A DNA stretch of 64,000 bases. Source: Propioniciclava coleopterorum (lineage in GTDB: Bacteria > Actinomycetota > Actinomycetes > Propionibacteriales > Propionibacteriaceae). Both the position numbers and the translations under genes were made by a program. The notes beneath the pieces are model-generated. The model ran no database searches and was not told where the DNA came from. It saw only the letters and a list, made by a program, of their open reading frames with translations. The DNA lies in the NCBI RefSeq assembly GCF_011393335.1, contig NZ_CP049865.1:2002722-2066721 (forward strand), given 5' to 3'. Shown here piece after piece: positions 39,942-52,824 of the stretch (the stretch's first letter is position 1; every line of letters starts with the position of its first letter).

Positions 39942-40987
39942 ATGACAACGTTCGTCATGGTCGGCTGGGGCTACCGCTCCCGCGCCTGGTGGGAGGCCGC
40001 CCAGGGGATCGGCGCCGAGTGCGTCGGCATGGTCGTCCGGACGCCGCGGGACACCCCGGTGCCCGCCTACCACTCGCTGCCCGAGGCGCTGGCCAAGACC
40101 GGGGCGAAGCTCGTCGTCGCGTCGGTGTCCTGGGACCAGACGCCCGTGATCGCCCGGCAGGCGGTCGAGGCGGGCGTCGGCGTCCTGCTGGAGACGCCCG
40201 CCGCCGGCAACACCGAGGGGCTCGAGGCGCTGTGGCGCGACGTCGGCGCCAGCGGGCTGGTGCAGGTCGCGGAGCAGTACCCGCGCTACCCCTCGCACGC
40301 GGCGCGCCTGGCGGTCACGGCGTCCGGGGTGATCGGGACGCCGACGCAGGTCCAGGTGTCCTCGACGCAGACCTACCACGCGGTGGCCCTGATGCGGGCC
40401 CACCTCGGCCTGCCCATGGGGGCCGCGCGGGTCACCGCGGCGAGCGTCACCGCGCCGGCGCTGCAGCCGCTGTCGCGCGCCGGCTGGACCGGCAAGACCG
40501 AGCCCGAGGACACCACCACCCGGCACGCCGTGTTCGACTTCGGCGACGGCCGCAGCGGCGTCTACGACTTCAGCGACCAGCAGACGCGCAACCTGCTGCG
40601 GTTCCGCCGGCTCGCGGTCCGCGGGACGCTCGGCGAACTGGACGGCGACGACGTCGTCCGCTGGGGCGGGCCGGAGACGATCCTGACCGGACGCATCGAG
40701 CGGCGGCAGACCGGCTACGACCTCGACATGTCGGGCTTCGATTCGGAGCACCTCAGCTACGAGGGGAGGTGCTGTGGCGCAACCCGTGGCCCGGCAACCA
40801 CTGGCCCGACGACACGATCGCCACCGCGACGCTGCTGCGCGACACGCTGGCGTGGGCCGACGGCGGAGCCCCGGAACCGTATCCGCTCGCCCAGGGCTGC
40901 CAGGACGCCGCGCTCGGCTTCGCGATCGAGCAGGCGATCAAGGCGCAGCGCCCCGTGGAGGTGCCCGCCGGCCCCTGGGCCGGCTGA
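39942..40987 (+). CDS. Gfo/Idh/MocA-family oxidoreductase-like protein (apparent 1-base deletion)
   Basis: About 348 residues once the frame is repaired. The N terminus is a Rossmann-like strand-loop (TFVMVGWGYRSRAWWEAA), with LLETPAAGNTEGLEAL and VAEQYPRYPSH recalling the EKP region of Gfo/Idh/MocA proteins. The frame ends early at the G run 40763-40766; an extra G gives LSYEGEVLWRNPWPG and the remaining C terminus. NAD-dependent sugar or inositol oxidation is typical, but substrate is unknown. ATG 39942 has GAGGGG upstream. Confidence 0.8.
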
Positions 40988-40993
40988 GGGGCG

Positions 40994-41090
40994 TCAGCCG
41001 AGCGTGAGCTCGACGGCGCCGGTCGCGCCCAGCTGGTAGGGGGACCGCGCCACTCGATCAGGGTCGTGTCGAACGTCCAGGTGGCGTCAT
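40994..41090 (-). pseudogene. Possible remnant of a DUF1905-like gene
   Basis: On the minus strand a GGAAGGGG site precedes an ATG (41090). With two single-base insertions (one in the G run at 41039-41043) the reading becomes a 32-residue peptide containing TWTFDTTLIEWRGPPY, reminiscent of the start of DUF1905 proteins, then AVELTLG and a stop. It would be far shorter than a full DUF1905 gene. I hold this weakly; it may be chance. Confidence 0.2.
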
Positions 41091-41147
41091 CGTGGCCCCT
41101 TCCGGGTCGCGCGACCAGCACTCCCCGGTCGCGCGACAGGCCCCTCG

Positions 41148-42434
41148 CTAGGCGATCCGGTCGATCACGAGCGGGCGGGCGACGAACGTCTCGCCCTCCT
41201 CGGCGAAGCTGATCGCGTCCGCCAGCACCTCCTGCGCCCGGCCGAAGCGGGCCGGGTCTGAGGTGTGCAGCGTCAGCAGCGGTTGGCCGGCCTTCACGGC
41301 GTCGCCCGGCTTGGCGTGCAACTCGACGCCGGCGGCGAAGTCGACCGGATCCTCCTTGCGGGCGCGGCCCGCGCCCAGGCGCCAGGCGGCGACGGCGACG
41401 TCCATCGCGTCGATGCCGGCGATGACCCCGTCGTGGTCGGCGGTGATGACCTCGGTGTCCGCGGCCACGGGCAGCGGGGCGTCCACGTCGCCGCCCTGAG
41501 CGGTGACCATCCGGCGCCACACGTCCATGGCGCGTCCGTCGGACAGGGCGGCCTCGACGTCGGCGTCCGGTTGACCGGCGGCGGCCAGCATCTCCCGCGC
41601 CAGCGCGACGGTGAGCTCGACCACGTCGGACGGCCCGCCCCCGGCCAGCACCTCGACGGACTCGCGCACCTCGAGCGCGTTGCCGACGGTCAGGCCGAGC
41701 GGGGTGGACATGTCGGTGAGCAGGGCGACGGTCTTCAGCCCGGCGTCGGTGCCCAGGTCGACCATGGTGCGGGCCAGCTCGCGGGCCTTGGCCTCGTCGG
41801 TCATGAAGGCGCCCGCGCCGGTCTTGACGTCGAGCACGAGCGCGCCCGTGCCCTCGGCGATCTTCTTGCTCATGATCGAGGATGCGATCAGCGGGATGCA
41901 GTCCACCGTCGCGGTGGTGTCGCGCAGCGCGTAGAGCTTCTTGTCCGCCGGCGCCAGGCCCGTGCCGGCCGCGCAGATCACGCCGCCGACCTCGCGCAGG
42001 ATGGTGAACATCTCCTGGTTGGACAGGTTCGCGCGCCACCCGGGGATCGACTCCATCTTGTCCAGCGTGCCGCCGGTGTGGCCGAGGCCCCGGCCCGACA
42101 ACTGGGGCACCCGGACGCCGAACGCGGCGACCAGCGGCACCAGCGGCAGCGTGATCTTGTCCCCGACGCCGCCGGTGGAGTGCTTGTCGGCGGTCGCCCC
42201 CAGCACGGTGAAGTCGAGCCGCTCGCCGGACTCGATCATCGCGCGCGTCCAGCGCTCGATCTCGGGGCGGGTCATGCCGTTGAGGAAGATCGCCATGGCG
42301 AGCGCGGACATCTGCTCGTCCGCGACGACGCCCCTGGTGTAGGCGTCCACCACCCAGGCGATCTGATCGTCGGACAGTGTTCCGGAGTCCCGCTTGGTGC
42401 GGATGACGTCGACAGCATCGAAGGGCTCAACCAT
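41148..42434 (-). CDS. deoA: Thymidine phosphorylase
   Basis: A 428-residue pyrimidine nucleoside phosphorylase that splits thymidine into thymine and deoxyribose-1-phosphate for salvage. Hallmarks are the helical N terminus FDAVDVIRTKRDSG, DKHSTGGVGDK, the family signature SGRGLGHTGGTLDKMESIPG and KTGAGAFM. The C-terminal alpha/beta hammerhead domain ends at VIDRIA. Divergent from the pirin gene. No other deo gene is in the window. Confidence 0.96.
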   Translation of the reverse strand: MVEPFDAVDVIRTKRDSGTLSDDQIAWVVDAYTRGVVADEQMSALAMAIFLNGMTRPEIERWTRAMIESGERLDFTVLGATADKHSTGGVGDKITLPLVPLVAAFGVRVPQLSGRGLGHTGGTLDKMESIPGWRANLSNQEMFTILREVGGVICAAGTGLAPADKKLYALRDTTATVDCIPLIASSIMSKKIAEGTGALVLDVKTGAGAFMTDEAKARELARTMVDLGTDAGLKTVALLTDMSTPLGLTVGNALEVRESVEVLAGGGPSDVVELTVALAREMLAAAGQPDADVEAALSDGRAMDVWRRMVTAQGGDVDAPLPVAADTEVITADHDGVIAGIDAMDVAVAAWRLGAGRARKEDPVDFAAGVELHAKPGDAVKAGQPLLTLHTSDPARFGRAQEVLADAISFAEEGETFVARPLVIDRIA

Positions 42435-42498
42435 GGGCTCAGCGTATGGCTCGGACTAGGTTGGGACCACTCGAACGGCGCCGTCCAGGGGAGGCAGC

Positions 42499-43482
42499 AT
42501 GAGCAACACCGAGACCGACGCCCGCCCGATCGTGTGCGAACACGGCGAGGCGGCCGACCCCCACCTGGTGGAGGCCTACGAACCCAAGGACGTGCAGCTG
42601 GGCGGCGAGGACGCGATGCGGGTGCGCCGCACGCTGCCGAACCTGCGCCGCTCCTTCGTGGGCGCCTGGTGCTTCATCGACCACTACGGCCCCGAGGAGG
42701 GGGCGTGCATGGACGTGCCGCCGCACCCCCACACCGGGCTGCAGACCGTGAGTTGGCTGTTCAGCGGCGAGATCGAGCACCGGGACTCCGGCGGCGTCCA
42801 CGCGATGGTGCGGCCCGGCCAGGTCAACCTCATGACGTCCGGCTACGGCATCGCGCACTCTGAGGTGTCGACGCGGAGCCGGGCCGCGCTGCACGGCGTC
42901 CAACTGTGGGTGGTGCTGCCCGAGCACTCCGCGGACCTGAGTCGCGAGTTCCAGCACCACGAGCCGGACGCCGACGCCCCGGCCCCCGGCGTCTCGGCGC
43001 GGACGTTCATCGGACGCCTCGGCGACGCGTCCTCGCCGGTGCACACCGAGACGCCGCTGCTGGGGGCGGAGATCGTCCTGGCGCCCGGGGCGACGTGGGA
43101 GACCGAGGTCGCCTCCGGGTTCGAGCACGGCGTCCTGGTCGACACCGGCGTCGTGGACTTCGACGGCACCCGCCTGGACCCGAGCGTGCTCGGCGTCCGA
43201 GACGCGGGCCTGGGGCACCTGCGCCTGCACAACCCCACGGACGCCCCCGCCCGGCTGATGCTGCTCGGAGGGGAGCCGTTCGACGAGGGCGTGGTGATGT
43301 GGTGGAACTTCATCGGGCGCAGCCACGAGGACATCGCCCGGCTGCGGCAGGAATGGAACGACGCCCCCGACGACCGCTTCGGCGCCGTCGCCGGCTACCG
43401 GGGGCCGGTGCCCCGGCTGAAGGCGCCGGTGCTGCCGGATCTACGGCTCAAGCCGCGGTTCCGTCGGGGCCGTGCCCAGTAG
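42499..43482 (+). CDS. Pirin-family bicupin protein
   Basis: A 327-residue pirin-like cupin. The metal-binding motif is PPHPHTGLQTVSWLFSGEIEH with further His/Glu in MTSGYGIAHSEVS; the second cupin carries MLLGGEPFDEGVVMWWNF. Pirins bind Fe(II) and some act as quercetinases or regulators; the role here is not determinable. The short N-terminal extension before VRRTLPNLRR is normal. ATG 42499 has GGAGG upstream. Confidence 0.93.
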   Translation: MSNTETDARPIVCEHGEAADPHLVEAYEPKDVQLGGEDAMRVRRTLPNLRRSFVGAWCFIDHYGPEEGACMDVPPHPHTGLQTVSWLFSGEIEHRDSGGVHAMVRPGQVNLMTSGYGIAHSEVSTRSRAALHGVQLWVVLPEHSADLSREFQHHEPDADAPAPGVSARTFIGRLGDASSPVHTETPLLGAEIVLAPGATWETEVASGFEHGVLVDTGVVDFDGTRLDPSVLGVRDAGLGHLRLHNPTDAPARLMLLGGEPFDEGVVMWWNFIGRSHEDIARLRQEWNDAPDDRFGAVAGYRGPVPRLKAPVLPDLRLKPRFRRGRAQ

Positions 43483-43551
43483 AGCCGGCGACGTTGCCGG
43501 CCCGGACCGCCCCAGGTAGGCAGGGGCCAGGGCTGTTCCGGGCACGAAAAA

Positions 43552-43577
43552 GCGCCGAGACCGGAAGGTCTCGGCGC
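43552..43577 (-). terminator. Rho-independent terminator of a small minus-strand transcript
   Basis: A perfect 11-bp stem (GCGCCGAGACC, loop of four) that, read on the minus strand, is followed immediately by TTTTT. It is the most canonical terminator in the window and ends the transcript containing the 28-residue reading frame. Confidence 0.85.
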
Positions 43578-43594
43578 GGTCTGGGCGAACAGGG

Positions 43595-43681
43595 TCAGCG
43601 GGGCTGGTCGTGGTAAACGAGATCCGCCATGTTCATGCCCCCGTGGAAAGCCGCCTTGAGGCTCAGGAACAGGAAACGCAT
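43595..43681 (-). CDS. Short reading frame encoding a 28-residue peptide
   Basis: ATG at 43681 to TGA at 43595-43597, coding a peptide that starts MRFLFLSLKAAFHGG and ends MADLVYHDQPR. The N-terminal half is hydrophobic/basic and the C-terminal half polar. A promoter-like sequence lies 56 bp upstream and a canonical terminator 18 bp downstream, so the whole unit is a transcript of about 190 nt. No Shine-Dalgarno site is evident. Base composition upstream is far more AT-rich than elsewhere. It could be a small membrane-active peptide, a leader peptide or a chance frame in a small RNA. No homologue is known to me. Confidence 0.5.
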   Translation of the reverse strand: MRFLFLSLKAAFHGGMNMADLVYHDQPR

Positions 43682-43736
43682 CGCACACACTCACTTATTG
43701 TCGTAAATCTTCCGGCTGTCCGCCGCTCTGGCTACA

Positions 43737-43766
43737 AATATACGCGACTAGCACTCGTTAGCGCAA
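43737..43766 (-). promoter_or_regulatory. Promoter candidate for the small transcript
   Basis: On the minus strand TTGCGC-N18-TATATT. The -10 is unusually AT-rich for this genome and starts a local AT-rich segment that leads into the 28-residue frame. Confidence 0.55.
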
Positions 43767-43945
43767 CAGGCAACGGTTCTGGTTGCACTCGCTTGCCTCC
43801 CCGCGCGATCCCGCCTTGTCGGAGCCGTGATGGGGTGTCCAAATAGGCGTCCAGTATGTGGACGCGCCGGGAGCGCGGCAGGTCCGCGGTTCCGGCGGGC
43901 GGGGCGGTCGCGGGGGGGCGAGACGTCGCGGCGCCCCGTCCGGGT

Positions 43946-44003
43946 GGGTGTGGCCGTGGTCGTCGCGGGCGCGCCGTCCCGGGTGTGGCCGTGGTCGTCG
44001 CGG
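43946..44003. repeat. Two copies of a 23-bp direct repeat, 35-bp period
   Basis: GGGTGTGGCCGTGGTCGTCG and three more bases occurs at 43946-43968 and 43981-44003, in a gene-free stretch. The open frames across 43780-44083 look like repeat artefacts; nothing else was recognised. Confidence 0.75.
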
Positions 44004-44084
44004 CAGCGACCGCTCGAGAAAGGCTGCCGGCGGGGCGGTTCGCGGTCCGCCCCGCCGGCGCTGTTCCAATGGGGCGTGGCGCGC

Positions 44085-44333
44085 TCAGGCGTTCGGGTCG
44101 TCGCGCAGCGCCTCCCGGCGCTCGTCGTCGGCACTGTCCGAGGCGTCCTGCGGCGGGGGCAGGCTCTCGTCCTCGTGGGCCGTCCCGTAGTTCTTGGGGG
44201 CGCCGTCCTCGGTCTGGTTGGCGTACTCGGCGTAGGGAGTGGGGTCGCCCTCGTCGACGATGCCGCCGGGGCGGAGGCGGTCGATCTCCGAGACCTCGCC
44301 GCCGTCCACGTACTCGCCCTGGTTGTCGCTCAT
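44085..44333 (-). CDS. Small acidic protein, unknown function
   Basis: An 82-residue, strongly acidic protein with no hydrophobic core, predicted disordered. It starts MSDNQGEYVDGGEVSE and ends REALRDDPNA. An AGGAG site lies 8 nt before the ATG at 44333, and codon use fits the genome, so I consider it real. Similar short acidic proteins occur across actinobacteria without known role. It is divergent from the peptide-synthetase operon, separated by about 500 bp. Confidence 0.7.
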   Translation of the reverse strand: MSDNQGEYVDGGEVSEIDRLRPGGIVDEGDPTPYAEYANQTEDGAPKNYGTAHEDESLPPPQDASDSADDERREALRDDPNA

Positions 44334-44838
44334 GCGCGCTCCTCTCGTCGGTGAGTGGGTCCGCCGGCCGCTCGCGGCGGGGTGCGGGCCGCGCGGCGGG
44401 GGTGCCGCGTCCGGTCAGCCTACGCCGCGGGTGGTCGCCGCGTAACGGCGTGAGGGGCGCCCGTCCGCCCAGCAGCCCCCGGATCATGCAGCGGTTGGCG
44501 TCGAGTTGCGCAAGGTTGCCAAAAATGGACAGCGCTTTCTTTGAAAACATCGGATGAACGACCGGCGTCGCGCCCAACGACGTTTCACCAGCTTCGGATC
44601 CCGCATGACGTGGTTATCTAGGACCTTCATCTCTATTTTTGTGCGGTTGCGTGTTGTTGTCCCCCTTCGGGGGACACGTCCCCCTGGCCCGGAGCGGGCA
44701 CGGGGAGCCCTCCTCCCGAGGGGGTGACGTCCTCCGACGTGTGACGCCTCACCCATAACATGGGTTCGTTGATCTTCGCCGGTCCTCTCAACTCGCCCTC
44801 GTCAGGAACGGTGTTCCATCTTTCGGGAGGCCCCGCCC
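44334..44838. other. Long AT-richer control region before the peptide-synthetase operon
   Basis: A 505-bp gap. The part from about 44500 to 44640 is conspicuously AT-rich (for example TTTTT at 44636-44640) and likely holds promoters. It is followed by a GC-rich segment with TCCCCC-TTC-GGGGGA (44658-44673) and further hairpins that would form the mRNA leader. The synthetase start has GGGAGG 8 nt upstream. A 48-codon basic frame (44484-44630, minus strand) overlaps this region and is discussed separately. Confidence 0.5.
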
Positions 44839-48888
<4,050 letters not shown>

Positions 48889-48892
<4 letters not shown>

Positions 48893-50252
48893 CCGACGTG
48901 GGGGCGTGGCCGCCGTGGCCGGTGTCCCGCAGGCGGGCGGCTCCCGGTCGGAGGACCTGCCTCCGCCGCCCGGGCCGGCACAACCGGCGACCGGCACGCT
49001 GCCCCACGCGTGCGAGGAGCCCAGCCACCCCCGCCGCAGCGGGCTCGGGCTGCCGATCGTCCGACAGCCCCGGTTGTTCGGCCTGGACATGGCGCGCGGG
49101 CTGGCGATCGTCGGCATGATGATCGTGCACGTGACGCCGATGGTCACGTCAGCCGGCACGAAGCCCGCTGCCTGGCTGCTGTCCTCGGGCAACGCCGCCG
49201 CGCTGTTCGCGGTGCTCGCCGGCGTCGGCGTGGGGCTCACCACGGGTCGCTCCACCCCGCCGCGCGGACGCCGGTGGGTGGCGGCCTGCCTGAACCTGCT
49301 CGTCCGCATGGTCTTCATCGGCACCATCGGTCTCCTGCTGGGCTTCTTCATCCCCGCCGAGCACGCCGAGATCATCCTGCCGACGTACGCCGTCCTGTTC
49401 GTGATGCTGATCCCGTTCCTGCGGGCCTCGCCGCTGTTCAACCTCTCGATCGGCGTCATCCTGGCGCTGCTCGCGCCCGTCGCGAGCCACATGATCAGGA
49501 ACACCTGGGCGCTGCCCGGCTGGGACGCGCTGCAGGGCGTCGTCGAGAACCGGACGCTGCTCGATCCGATCATCGACCCCGTCGGGACGCTGCAGTTCGT
49601 CGTGCTCACCGGCGCCTTCCCGGCGCTGACCTGGTTCGCCTACTCGCTGGTCGGGCTGGGGACCGGCCGGGCGCGGATGGCGAACCGGATCGTCGCGGTG
49701 CGGCTGCTGCTCGGCGGCTTCGTCGTCGCCTGCACGGCTCTGATCGCGGAGTGGATCCTCATGGACGTCGTCGGGGGGCGCAACGCCCTGGGCGCCGTGG
49801 CCGCGCGCACCATGAGCCTGGAGAACTTCACCGACATCCTGGTCTGGGGTGCCACGGGCACCGTCCCGACCACCGACTGGTGGTGGAACGCGGTGCTCGC
49901 GCCGCACACCGGAACCTCGCTTGACCTGCTGTTCACCCTCGGCGTGGCCACCAGCGTGCTGGGGGCCTGCCTGGTGATCGGGCGCGTCGCCGCGGCGCCG
50001 TTCCGTCCCCTCGCGGCCCTCGGCTCGATGCCGCTGACCGCCTACGTCGGCCACCTGATCATGCTCGAGGTGCCCGCGCTGGGGCACGACTCCTGGCCCA
50101 CCCTGCTCATCCAGCTCGGAATCCTGGTGGCCTTCGCGCTGGTCTGGCGGACGTGGTTCGCGCGCGGCCCGCTCGAGGCCGCCCTCGCCCTGCTGACCGA
50201 CGCGATCAAGCGGGCGTTCAGCGGGCCCTACCGGCCGGCGCGCAGCAGATGA
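48889..50252 (+). CDS. Multi-pass membrane protein, DUF1624/DUF418-like acyltransferase (apparent 1-base deletion)
   Basis: About 454 residues. The ATG overlaps the synthetase stop (ATGA). Its first frame runs out, but adding a G to the run 48900-48904 joins it to MTDVGGVAAVAGVPQAGG and on to the long membrane frame. A 60-residue proline-rich cytoplasmic tail precedes about ten helices. RLFGLDMARGLAIVGMMIVH and the late LAALGSMPLTAYVGHLI are the hallmarks of heparan-glucosaminide-acetyltransferase-like / DUF418 proteins. Transfer of an acyl or aminoacyl group across the membrane to the synthetase product is an attractive inference; export is another. Confidence 0.78.
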
Positions 50253-50887
50253 GCGCCCGGGGCCGCTGCGACGTGTGGGTCGTGCCGGTGGCCCCCGGTT
50301 CAGCCGACGCCGTCGCCGGACTCCTGGCGGCGGCGCTGGCGAGTTGGGACGCCAGGCCCGCACCGTTGGTCCGGTCGTGCCGCCGCTGCGGCTCGACCGC
50401 GCACGGGCGCCCGGCGCTCTCAGCCCCCGACGCGCCCGCCGTCTCCTGGTCGCGGACGCGCGGGGCGGTGGCGTTGGCGCTGACCGACGCCCCGACCGTC
50501 GGCGTGGACGTGGAGGGGCCGCACCCGGACCGCCGCCTGGACACGCTGGCCGACTGGGTCTGGACGCCGCGGGAGCGGGCCGCCGCGGCCACGGCGCCCG
50601 ACGCCGGCGCGCTGCTGCTGCGGGACTGGGCGCGCAAGGAGGCCGTCCTGAAGGCGTGGGGCTGGGGCCTGGCCCTGCCGATGGCCGAGGTCGACCTGGC
50701 CGACCGCCGGGCGACGCGGCCGGGCGAGCGGGACCTCGTCGTCCACGACCTGGGGGATCTGGCGACGGTGTGGGGTGCGCCGACGGCGTCCGGGATCGGG
50801 GGCGCGGTGGCCGTCCCGCCCGGCGTCGCCGTGAGAGTGCTCGACGGGCGGCCGTTGCTGGGCCGCCGGCGGGCTACGACTGCTTGA
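50249..50887 (+). CDS. Sfp-type 4'-phosphopantetheinyl transferase
   Basis: A 212-residue PPTase that transfers phosphopantetheine from CoA to a carrier-protein serine. The motifs are SRTRGAVALAL, GVDVE (Asp87, Glu89: Mg binding) and DWARKEAVLKAWGWGL (Trp127, Lys130, Glu131). An N-terminal CRRCGSTAHGRP element is typical of the family. Its ATG overlaps the stop of the membrane-protein gene (ATGA), completing a tightly coupled operon. It almost certainly activates the carrier domain of the synthetase two genes upstream. The 3' end overlaps that of a convergent lipoprotein gene by 14 bp. Confidence 0.92.
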   Translation: MSARGRCDVWVVPVAPGSADAVAGLLAAALASWDARPAPLVRSCRRCGSTAHGRPALSAPDAPAVSWSRTRGAVALALTDAPTVGVDVEGPHPDRRLDTLADWVWTPRERAAAATAPDAGALLLRDWARKEAVLKAWGWGLALPMAEVDLADRRATRPGERDLVVHDLGDLATVWGAPTASGIGGAVAVPPGVAVRVLDGRPLLGRRRATTA

Positions 50888-51539
50888 CGTCGAGGCGGCC
50901 GCTGTAGCGCGCGATCCGGAAGGTGCCGTCGGTCTGCCGCTCGAGGTAGTGCACCGGCTCGTTGCGCGCGGCGAACGTCACGGGGTGCCCGCGAGCGGCC
51001 ATCTCCAGCCCGGCGCGATACGCGAAGCGGACGCTGATGAGGCCGGTCTCGCCCTCCAGGCCCACCCGGCCGCGCTCGATCGCCTGGGACGTGACCACCT
51101 GGCCGCGCGCGGGCTTCTGGATCTCGGCGTCGGCCTCCCAGCCGCTGAACATCAACACGTCGAGGTTCTCGCGCGCGACGGGTTCGCCGCGCAGCGCACG
51201 GTCGACCTCGTCGCGCCAGTACTGCTGGGCGAGCGGCGTGAGCTGGCCGATCACGGGGGAGATGAGTGCCTCGGAGGTCGGGCGGCGCTCGGGATCCATG
51301 AGTTCCTCGCGGAACTGGTGCGTGAGCGCGAAGTCCACCGAGAACTCCCAGGCCGCCCGGGCCACGTCGGCGCCGACAGCGGTGACGACCTCGGCGTCGT
51401 ACTCGGGTTCGCGGACCCACAGGCTCGGAGCGGCCGCCTCGGGGTCGACCATCGCGGCGCATCCGGACAGGAGCACGGCGGCCGCGACGGCCGCCACCCC
51501 CCGGACGGCCGATCGGCGGCTGATCTGGATGTGGCTCAA
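50874..51539 (-). CDS. Putative lipoprotein, unknown function
   Basis: A 221-residue predicted lipoprotein. The N terminus carries SRRSAVRGVAAVAAAVLLSGC: a twin Arg is present, but the first basic run suits Sec or Tat export, and LLSGC is the lipobox. A soluble mostly alpha/beta domain follows (FSVDFALTHQFREELMDPE, YLERQTDGTFRIARYSG). The family is not recognised. It overlaps the PPTase gene tail-to-tail. Confidence 0.8.
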   Translation of the reverse strand: MSHIQISRRSAVRGVAAVAAAVLLSGCAAMVDPEAAAPSLWVREPEYDAEVVTAVGADVARAAWEFSVDFALTHQFREELMDPERRPTSEALISPVIGQLTPLAQQYWRDEVDRALRGEPVARENLDVLMFSGWEADAEIQKPARGQVVTSQAIERGRVGLEGETGLISVRFAYRAGLEMAARGHPVTFAARNEPVHYLERQTDGTFRIARYSGRLDVKQS

Positions 51540-51668
51540 TGGTCCTCCCGCGACCTCGACAAAGCCTCACCAGTTTACGGTGTCACCCCCCGGAGGGACC
51601 ACGTTATGCCGTGGGTTCCACGCAACGGATCGGCCCTGACGACGCGCGTCGCCGCGGCCTCGGCGGCC

Positions 51669-52181
51669 TCACGCGATCGGCTCGCCCTCCGCGGGTGGGG
51701 CGCCGGGGTCCGCGGCCAGCTCCGCACGCAGGGCCAGCGCCTCGGCCAGGTCCGCGCCGAACACGTCGGCGTTCCGTGCCGCCAACTCCCGGCGCAGTTC
51801 CACGGCGTCGTCCGCGGCCGCGAGCGCGGCGTTCAGATCGCCGCTCAGGCGGGCCTCCCGCGCCCGCTCGAGCAGTTCGTCGGACCGGGCGGCCAGCCGC
51901 AGCGAGTCGGCGGGAGGCAGGTCGGGGCGGGGCGGGGGCTGGGTCTCCGCCTCCAGTTCGGCGGCCCGCTCGGCGACCCGGGCACGCAGCCAGGACCACG
52001 CCGCGGCGGCCGCGAACCCGATTCCGGCCAGGACGCCGAGCGAGAACACGGTCTGCGCCGTGGCCCCCGTCGCTGCGGCGGCTTCCGGGTCGGTGCCGGC
52101 CTGGTAGCTCCACGCGAGGATCGTGCCGCCGGCCACCGCCAGGCAGGCCAGCGACGCGATGATCAAGGTTCGCCGGGACAT
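51669..52181 (-). CDS. Membrane-anchored protein with helical C terminus
   Basis: A 170-residue protein with two membrane segments (about 5-22 and 45-66) followed by a proline-rich linker (PPPRPDLPP) and an alanine/arginine/leucine-rich helical region that looks like a single tetratricopeptide-like hairpin (ARLSGDLNAALAAADDAVEL). ATG 52181 was chosen over an upstream ATG (52202) by the shorter polar tail. No family recognised. Confidence 0.72.
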   Translation of the reverse strand: MSRRTLIIASLACLAVAGGTILAWSYQAGTDPEAAAATGATAQTVFSLGVLAGIGFAAAAAWSWLRARVAERAAELEAETQPPPRPDLPPADSLRLAARSDELLERAREARLSGDLNAALAAADDAVELRRELAARNADVFGADLAEALALRAELAADPGAPPAEGEPIA

Positions 52182-52317
52182 GGGCCTCGCTTCCGTTCGC
52201 AACTGCTGCGATCCACCCTAGGGCGCGTGCCGCGCGGCGCGGCCGACGCCCTGGCGGGTGGCCGTGGGGGGCGGGTTCACCTAACCCGGGGGCGTTTGGT
52301 CTGCCGGAGGGGGCGAC

Positions 52318-52698
52318 ATGGGGGATGGGACTGACGACCGCGTCGTGGAGAGTGGCGGCCGCCGGCTCCTGGTCTGCGCCGACGACGGGCCGGTGATCGC
52401 GTCCACCCAGGACGCGCTGGACCTCATCGGGGCGGCCTTCCGGAACGCGGAGTTCGTGGTCGTGCCCGCGCATCGGCTGGACGCGTCCTTCTTCCGGCTG
52501 GGGACGGGGTTCGCCGGCGACGTGATGCAGAAGTTCGTGAACTATCGGGTCAAGCTCGTGGTCCTCGGCGACATCGATGCCCACCTCGAGCGCAGCGACG
52601 CGTTCCGTGGCCTGGTGGCCGAGTCGAACGACGCCGACCACATCTGGTTCCTGCCCGATCTCGACGCCCTCGACGCCAGGCTGGCCGGCGCCGCCTGA
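52318..52698 (+). CDS. DUF4180-family protein
   Basis: A 126-residue cytosolic protein of the DUF4180 family. It has DDGPVIASTQDALDLIGAAF, a central VVPAHRLDASFFRLGTGFAGDVMQKF and YRVKLVVLGDI, which are the family's conserved blocks. Function unknown; in other genomes members lie beside MarR or ArsR regulators. The ATG at 52318 follows a GGGGGCGAC stretch. Confidence 0.88.
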   Translation: MGDGTDDRVVESGGRRLLVCADDGPVIASTQDALDLIGAAFRNAEFVVVPAHRLDASFFRLGTGFAGDVMQKFVNYRVKLVVLGDIDAHLERSDAFRGLVAESNDADHIWFLPDLDALDARLAGAA

Positions 52699-52752
52699 CG
52701 CGGCTCAGAGGGTGCGTCGAGCGGCCCTGTTGCGCGACAACCATGGTGGCGT

Positions 52753-52786
52753 GTTCGCCGCGGTGGTCGGTTCGCCGCGGTGGTCG
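52753..52786. repeat. Two tandem 17-bp repeats
   Basis: GTTCGCCGCGGTGGTCG is repeated directly head-to-tail between the DUF4180 and GNAT genes, just before a terminator-like hairpin. Confidence 0.85.
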
Positions 52787-52798
52787 GTTCAGCCAGCC

Positions 52799-52823
52799 GG
52801 GAGCGCAGGAGGCGGGCGCTCCC
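52799..52823. terminator. Hairpin between convergent DUF4180 and GNAT genes
   Basis: GGGAGCGC-N9-GCGCTCCC, an 8-bp perfect stem ending one base before the GNAT stop codon. It can serve both strands. Confidence 0.5.
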
Positions 52824-52824
52824 A

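Noticed and set aside
40994-41090. Functional DUF1905 gene
   Set aside because: Only about 32 codons and two base insertions would be needed; kept as a doubtful remnant only.
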